From positions 24,532-88,531 of the forward strand of contig DWWU01000003.1 in NCBI GenBank assembly GCA_019119555.1: a stretch of DNA of 64,000 nt, given 5' to 3'. A program made the position numbers and the translations under genes. Origin of the DNA: Candidatus Fusicatenibacter intestinigallinarum (GTDB lineage Bacteria; Bacillota; Clostridia; Lachnospirales; Lachnospiraceae). Positions 60,851 through 64,000 of this stretch are shown one piece after another; position 1 is the first letter of the stretch, and each line of letters starts with the position of its first letter. Below the pieces are notes generated by a model. That model had not been told where the DNA came from. It saw only the letters and a list, made by a program, of their open reading frames with translations, and ran no database searches.

Positions 60851-60878
60851 GTAACAGTTCAGCCAACTGAACTGTTAC
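60851..60878. repeat. Family A palindrome
   Basis: GTAACAGTTCAGC, CA, ACTGAACTGTTAC. It is directly preceded by a half copy, GTAACAGTTCGCC plus the family C opening AGGTCTG (60830-60850), as if one repeat was inserted into another. Confidence 0.85.
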
Positions 60879-60920
60879 GCCATTCGGCCATTGAAAATTG
60901 CTTCGCGATGGGCCGGATGC

Positions 60921-60974
60921 CCGCAGGCTCTGCGTTTTTATACGGTCTGCGCATTTCCTGCACAGAGCCTGTGG
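60921..60974 (-). repeat. Family C element, copy 3 (inverted)
   Basis: Read on the minus strand it carries GCGCAGACCGTATAAAAACG and CAGAGCCTGCGG like copies 1 and 2. On the plus strand its ends are CCGCAGGCTCTG and CAGAGCCTGTGG, forming a hairpin. Between tcdA and murB. Confidence 0.75.
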
Positions 60975-61052
60975 TACCTCGCGGAGCAGAAACCGGCAGC
61001 TGTTCCGGGGACTGAACGGCTGCAATGAAACAGGAGGAATCGAGGATAACAG

Positions 61053-61976
61053 ATGTCAGATAGAATCAGAAGACGGTTCTGTGAAATCGTCGCAGAAGAC
61101 AGAGTGCTGGAACAGGAGCCGATGGCGCGTCATACGACCTTTCGGATTGGAGGACCGGCGGATTACTTTGTGGAACTTGAAAGTATCGATGAGGTAAAGG
61201 CAGCGGTCAGGATCTGTCAGGAAGAAAACCTCCCGTGGTTTGTGCTTGGCAGAGGCAGCAATCTTCTGGTCAGCGATCAGGGATATCGGGGGGTGATTCT
61301 TTCCATATATAAGGGTTTCCAGAAGGTGGAAATAGACGGAGAGATTCTGACTGTTCAGGCAGGCACACTGCTGACGACGCTTTCCGGAAAAGCGCTGGAT
61401 GCTTCCCTTGCGGGAATGGAATTTGCATCAGGCATACCGGGAACGGTCGGAGGCGCCGTGGTGATGAATGCGGGCGCTTACGGCGGAGAGATGAAGGATA
61501 TTGTCCGGCAGGTGACGGTTCTGGATCAGGAAGGAATTGTGCGGACGCTGACCGGCGAGGAGATGCAGTTCGGTTATCGCACCAGCCTGGCGAAGAAAAA
61601 AGGTTACATAGTGCTGGAGACGGTTCTGGAGCTTCAGCATGGACAGAAAGAAGAAATTCGGGAAAGGATGCAGGGGCTGAAAGCGAAGCGGATTGCGAAA
61701 CAGCCGCTGGAATATCCCAGCGCAGGAAGTACCTTTAAACGGCCGGAGGGATACTTCGCGGGAAAACTGATTATGGACGCCGGACTGAGAGGGGCCCATG
61801 TGGGGGACGCTCAGGTTTCGGAAAAACACTGTGGATTTGTGGTGAATACCGGCCATGCCACGGCTGCCGATGTGCGTGAACTGATGCGGCAGATTCAGGA
61901 AAAGGTACAGGAACAGTTTGGAGTTCGCCTGGAACCTGAGGTGAGATTTCTGGGAGAGTTTGAGTCAAAGGAGTAA
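61053..61976 (+). CDS. murB: UDP-N-acetylenolpyruvoylglucosamine reductase
   Basis: FAD enzyme of 307 residues for peptidoglycan precursor synthesis, reducing UDP-GlcNAc-enolpyruvate with NADPH. It has HTTFRIGGPADYF, the FAD-binding LGRGSNLLVSDQGY, and FASGIPGTVGGAVVMNAGAYGGE. It is a type II MurB (SAGSTFKRPEGYFAG carries the catalytic Ser, and LEPEVRFLGEF the Glu). Start 61053 follows AGGAGGAATCGAGG. It overlaps the upstream end of rapZ closely (5 nt gap) so they are in one operon. Confidence 0.97.
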   Translation: MSDRIRRRFCEIVAEDRVLEQEPMARHTTFRIGGPADYFVELESIDEVKAAVRICQEENLPWFVLGRGSNLLVSDQGYRGVILSIYKGFQKVEIDGEILTVQAGTLLTTLSGKALDASLAGMEFASGIPGTVGGAVVMNAGAYGGEMKDIVRQVTVLDQEGIVRTLTGEEMQFGYRTSLAKKKGYIVLETVLELQHGQKEEIRERMQGLKAKRIAKQPLEYPSAGSTFKRPEGYFAGKLIMDAGLRGAHVGDAQVSEKHCGFVVNTGHATAADVRELMRQIQEKVQEQFGVRLEPEVRFLGEFESKE

Positions 61977-61980
61977 AAAT

Positions 61981-62862
61981 ATGCGTTTTGTAATCGTGAC
62001 GGGAATGTCCGGGGCGGGAAAGAGTACCGCGTTGAAAATGCTGGAGGATGCGGAGTATTTCTGCGTAGACAACCTCCCGATTCCGCTGATTGAGAAATTT
62101 GCCCAGCTGACGATGGACGGAACTGCCGGTGAGATTCAGAAAGTGGCGCTCGGCATCGACATCCGCAGCGGACAGTCACTGTCGGATCTTCAGTCCGTGC
62201 TGGAAAAAATGACGATCGCAGGTATCCGCTACGAAATTCTGTTTCTGGATTCCTCGGATGATATTCTTGTCAAGCGCTATAAAGAAACCCGAAGAACACA
62301 TCCTCTGGCGGGAAACGGACGGGTGGATGAGGGAATCAGGAAGGAACGGAAGGCGCTGGAATTTCTGAAAAAGGAAGCGGATTATATTATTGATACCAGC
62401 CAGCTTCTGACGAGAGAGCTGAAGGCGGAGCTGGACAAAATTTTTATCCAGGATCAGAAATTTCAGAATCTGATGATCAGCGTGGTTTCTTTCGGCTTCA
62501 AGTATGGAATCCCGGCAGATTCGGATCTTGTGTTTGATGTGAGATTTCTTCCGAATCCTTACTATGTGGAAGAACTTCGGCCTCTTTCGGGCAACGATGC
62601 TCCGGTCAGAGATTTTGTGATGGGATACGAGAATGCAAGGATTTTTGCCGACAAGCTGGAGGATATGATTACCTTTCTTCTGCCCAACTACATTTCGGAG
62701 GGGAAACATCAGCTGGTGATCAGCATCGGATGTACCGGAGGAAAGCATCGCTCCGTTACTCTTGCTAACGAACTGTACCGGAGACTGTCCAAAGTCAGTG
62801 AGTACGGCGTGAGAATTGAGCACAGAGATATTGAGAAAGATGCGATCAGAAAAAAACAGTAA
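61981..62862 (+). CDS. rapZ: RapZ/YvcJ-family nucleotide-binding protein
   Basis: P-loop protein of 293 residues. Walker A is VIVTGMSGAGKSTALKMLED, and the C-terminal half has the RapZ signature NPYYVEELRPLSGND and GCTGGKHRSVTLANELYRRL. In Escherichia coli RapZ controls GlmS level through small RNAs; in Firmicutes the YvcJ protein role is less clear but linked to competence and sugar signals. Start 61981 follows AAAGGAG. Between murB and whiA, the usual murB-rapZ-(yvcK)-whiA arrangement but without yvcK. Confidence 0.96.
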   Translation: MRFVIVTGMSGAGKSTALKMLEDAEYFCVDNLPIPLIEKFAQLTMDGTAGEIQKVALGIDIRSGQSLSDLQSVLEKMTIAGIRYEILFLDSSDDILVKRYKETRRTHPLAGNGRVDEGIRKERKALEFLKKEADYIIDTSQLLTRELKAELDKIFIQDQKFQNLMISVVSFGFKYGIPADSDLVFDVRFLPNPYYVEELRPLSGNDAPVRDFVMGYENARIFADKLEDMITFLLPNYISEGKHQLVISIGCTGGKHRSVTLANELYRRLSKVSEYGVRIEHRDIEKDAIRKKQ

Positions 62863-62877
62863 AGGCGGGCGAGGAGC

Positions 62878-63822
62878 ATGTCGTTTTCCGGAGAAGTGAA
62901 GGAAGAACTTTCCAGACAGATCCCGGAGGCACGTCACTGTCAGATTGCGGAGCTGGCCGCGATTCTCGGACTGTGCGGTCAGGTGAGGGAAGAAAGTCAA
63001 GGGCAATATGCTATAAAAATTCAGACAGAAAATGTGTATGTTGCCAGAAAGTACTTTACTTTATTGCAAAAAACATTTAATATAGAAGCAGAACTTGCAG
63101 TACGTCAGAATCAGAAAGAAAACACCTACACGATTTCTGTAAATAAGCCGGAGCAGGTTCGCAGGGTTCTTCAGGCGTCAAGGATGATGCCCGGGGAAGT
63201 GAATGATACTTTTATTCATTCTGCGCTGGTGCAGAGAAGATGCTGCAAGAGAGCATATCTGCGAGGTGCATTTTTGTCATCAGGTTCCATCAGCGATCCC
63301 AACAAATTTTATCATTTCGAGATTGTATGCCCGGATCTGGAAAAAGCGGAACAGATCAGAGAGATTATCGGGTGCTTTGAGATGGAAGCACGCATTGTGA
63401 GCAGAAAGAATCACTTTGTGGTCTATGTCAAAGAGGGAGCCCAGATTGTTGAACTGCTGGGAATCATGGGGGCCAGCGTGTCTGTGCTGAATCTGGAGAA
63501 TGTCCGGATTCTCAAGGAGATGCGCGGGAGCGTGAACCGAAAGGTAAACTGTGAAACGGCTAATATCAACAAGACAGTACATGCAGCGGTGAAGCAGATT
63601 GAGGATATCCGTCTGATTCAGGAAAGAATCGGGTTTTCCGATCTTCCGGAAGAGCTGGAACAGACGGCGAGGCTGCGGCTGGAATATCCGGATGCTACAC
63701 TGGCAGAACTGGGGGCTATGCTGACGCCGGCTGTCGGAAAGTCGGGCGTCAACCACAGACTGAGAAAACTTAAGGGTATTGCAGAAGAGCTGAAAAGGGA
63801 ACAAGGAGAAGAATTATTATGA
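62878..63822 (+). CDS. whiA: DNA-binding protein WhiA
   Basis: Protein of 314 residues. The N-terminal part resembles a LAGLIDADG homing-endonuclease fold that has lost catalysis (CKRAYLRGAFLSSGSISDP), and the C-terminal helix-turn-helix is around LEYPDATLAELGAML and GKSGVNHRLRKL. WhiA controls sporulation and cell division in Actinobacteria and affects division in Bacillus. The start MSFSGEVKEELSRQ is standard. It is followed by an HPr-like gene with a 4-nt overlap, like whiA-crh in Bacillus. Confidence 0.97.
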   Translation: MSFSGEVKEELSRQIPEARHCQIAELAAILGLCGQVREESQGQYAIKIQTENVYVARKYFTLLQKTFNIEAELAVRQNQKENTYTISVNKPEQVRRVLQASRMMPGEVNDTFIHSALVQRRCCKRAYLRGAFLSSGSISDPNKFYHFEIVCPDLEKAEQIREIIGCFEMEARIVSRKNHFVVYVKEGAQIVELLGIMGASVSVLNLENVRILKEMRGSVNRKVNCETANINKTVHAAVKQIEDIRLIQERIGFSDLPEELEQTARLRLEYPDATLAELGAMLTPAVGKSGVNHRLRKLKGIAEELKREQGEELL

Positions 63823-64000
63823 TTAAGAAACCTATCACGATTCGTATTTCTAACGGCCTGGAAGCCAGACCGGTAGCGATGCTGGTACAGGTGGCAAGCC
63901 AGTATGAGAGCGAGATTTATGTGGAAAGCGGAAAGAGAAAAGTCAACGCGAAGAGTATTATGGGAATGATGACGCTTGGTCTGGACAACGGAGAAGATAT
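63819..64000 (+). CDS. Crh-like HPr-family protein, truncated by window end
   Basis: The first 60 codons are visible. MIKKPITIRISNGLEARP aligns with HPr, but residue 15, the His that is phosphorylated by enzyme I, is Glu (codon GAA at 63859). Ser46, the HPr-kinase target, is kept in VNAKSIMGMM. This combination is that of Bacillus Crh, which has Gln15 and Ser46, and the gene position after whiA is the same. It is probably a regulator for catabolite control, not a sugar-transport phosphocarrier. The start ATG overlaps the whiA stop and is preceded by AAGGAGAAG. The gene was not in the ORF track because it runs off the window. Confidence 0.9.
   Translation, partial: MIKKPITIRISNGLEARPVAMLVQVASQYESEIYVESGKRKVNAKSIMGMMTLGLDNGED

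Noticed and set aside
2446-60878. Family A palindromes as intrinsic terminators
   Set aside because: They have no U tract, several lie in 5' leaders downstream of promoters, and true terminators with T runs are found next to them.
1-64000. tRNA, rRNA, prophage, integrase or insertion-sequence genes
   Set aside because: I looked for these in translations and intergenic gaps and found none. The only mobile-like signals are the short palindromic repeats and the long hairpin.

Overview
The window is 64 kb of a moderately GC-rich, endospore-forming Firmicute chromosome. The best guess is a Lachnospiraceae-type Clostridium relative. This rests on the sporulation genes (spoIIAA-spoIIAB-sigF, five spoVA genes, whiA), HrcA/CIRCE control of clpB, a T-box in front of valS, a ZTP riboswitch in front of fhs, an anaerobic ribonucleotide reductase, a DUF4250 protein and strong purine-rich ribosome binding sites. 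It reads as ordinary core chromosome. I see no prophage, transposase, CRISPR array, tRNA or rRNA.

Layout. 0-3.6 kb: the C-terminus of nrdD, a VanR/VanS-like two-component pair and an anchored C39-like peptidase. 3.8-7.6 kb (minus strand): two tandem cytoplasmic GH3 glycosidases. 8.0-9.8 kb: ZTP riboswitch and fhs. 10.2-16.8 kb: a secreted repeat-rich NlpC/P60 protein, nucleoside salvage (cdd, deoC, a BMP-type lipoprotein) and a coiled-coil NlpC/P60 hydrolase. 17-31.5 kb: YfhO-like membrane protein, HAD hydrolase, YtcJ-like amidohydrolase, three MATE exporters, a metallophosphoesterase, clpB and DUF4250. 31.6-42.3 kb: a nitrogen block with a 2-hydroxyacid dehydrogenase, an unknown membrane protein, PII-Amt-PII, a complete Opp/Dpp-type peptide importer and a PLP aminotransferase. 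42.3-51.1 kb: a 240-nt hairpin, T-box-valS, an LTA-synthase-like sulfatase, folC, and two poorly characterised genes. 51.3-59.8 kb: spoIIA operon, a MoxR-DUF58-DUF4129 trio, then spoVA genes split into two opposite-facing blocks. 60-64 kb: tcdA, murB, rapZ, whiA and the start of a Crh-like HPr paralogue.

The most unusual content is between the genes. A 28-nt palindrome (arms GTAACMGTTCAGC and GCTGAACKGTTAC) occurs about 25 times, around 19 of them well preserved. It shows paired arm changes, often overlaps stop codons, and sometimes sits just downstream of a promoter. A second palindrome family follows the U-tract of a terminator three times. A third, composite hairpin family looks like an insertion into the first. 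A very long near-perfect inverted duplication lies before the valS T-box, and a promoter-plus-terminator leader of unknown class precedes one MATE gene. These are the best candidates for something undescribed. The protein-level oddities are the Crh-like HPr with Glu15, two PII proteins lacking Tyr51, and the inverted spoVA block.

All calls come from reading the sequence and translations. No database search, folding program or alignment was run.
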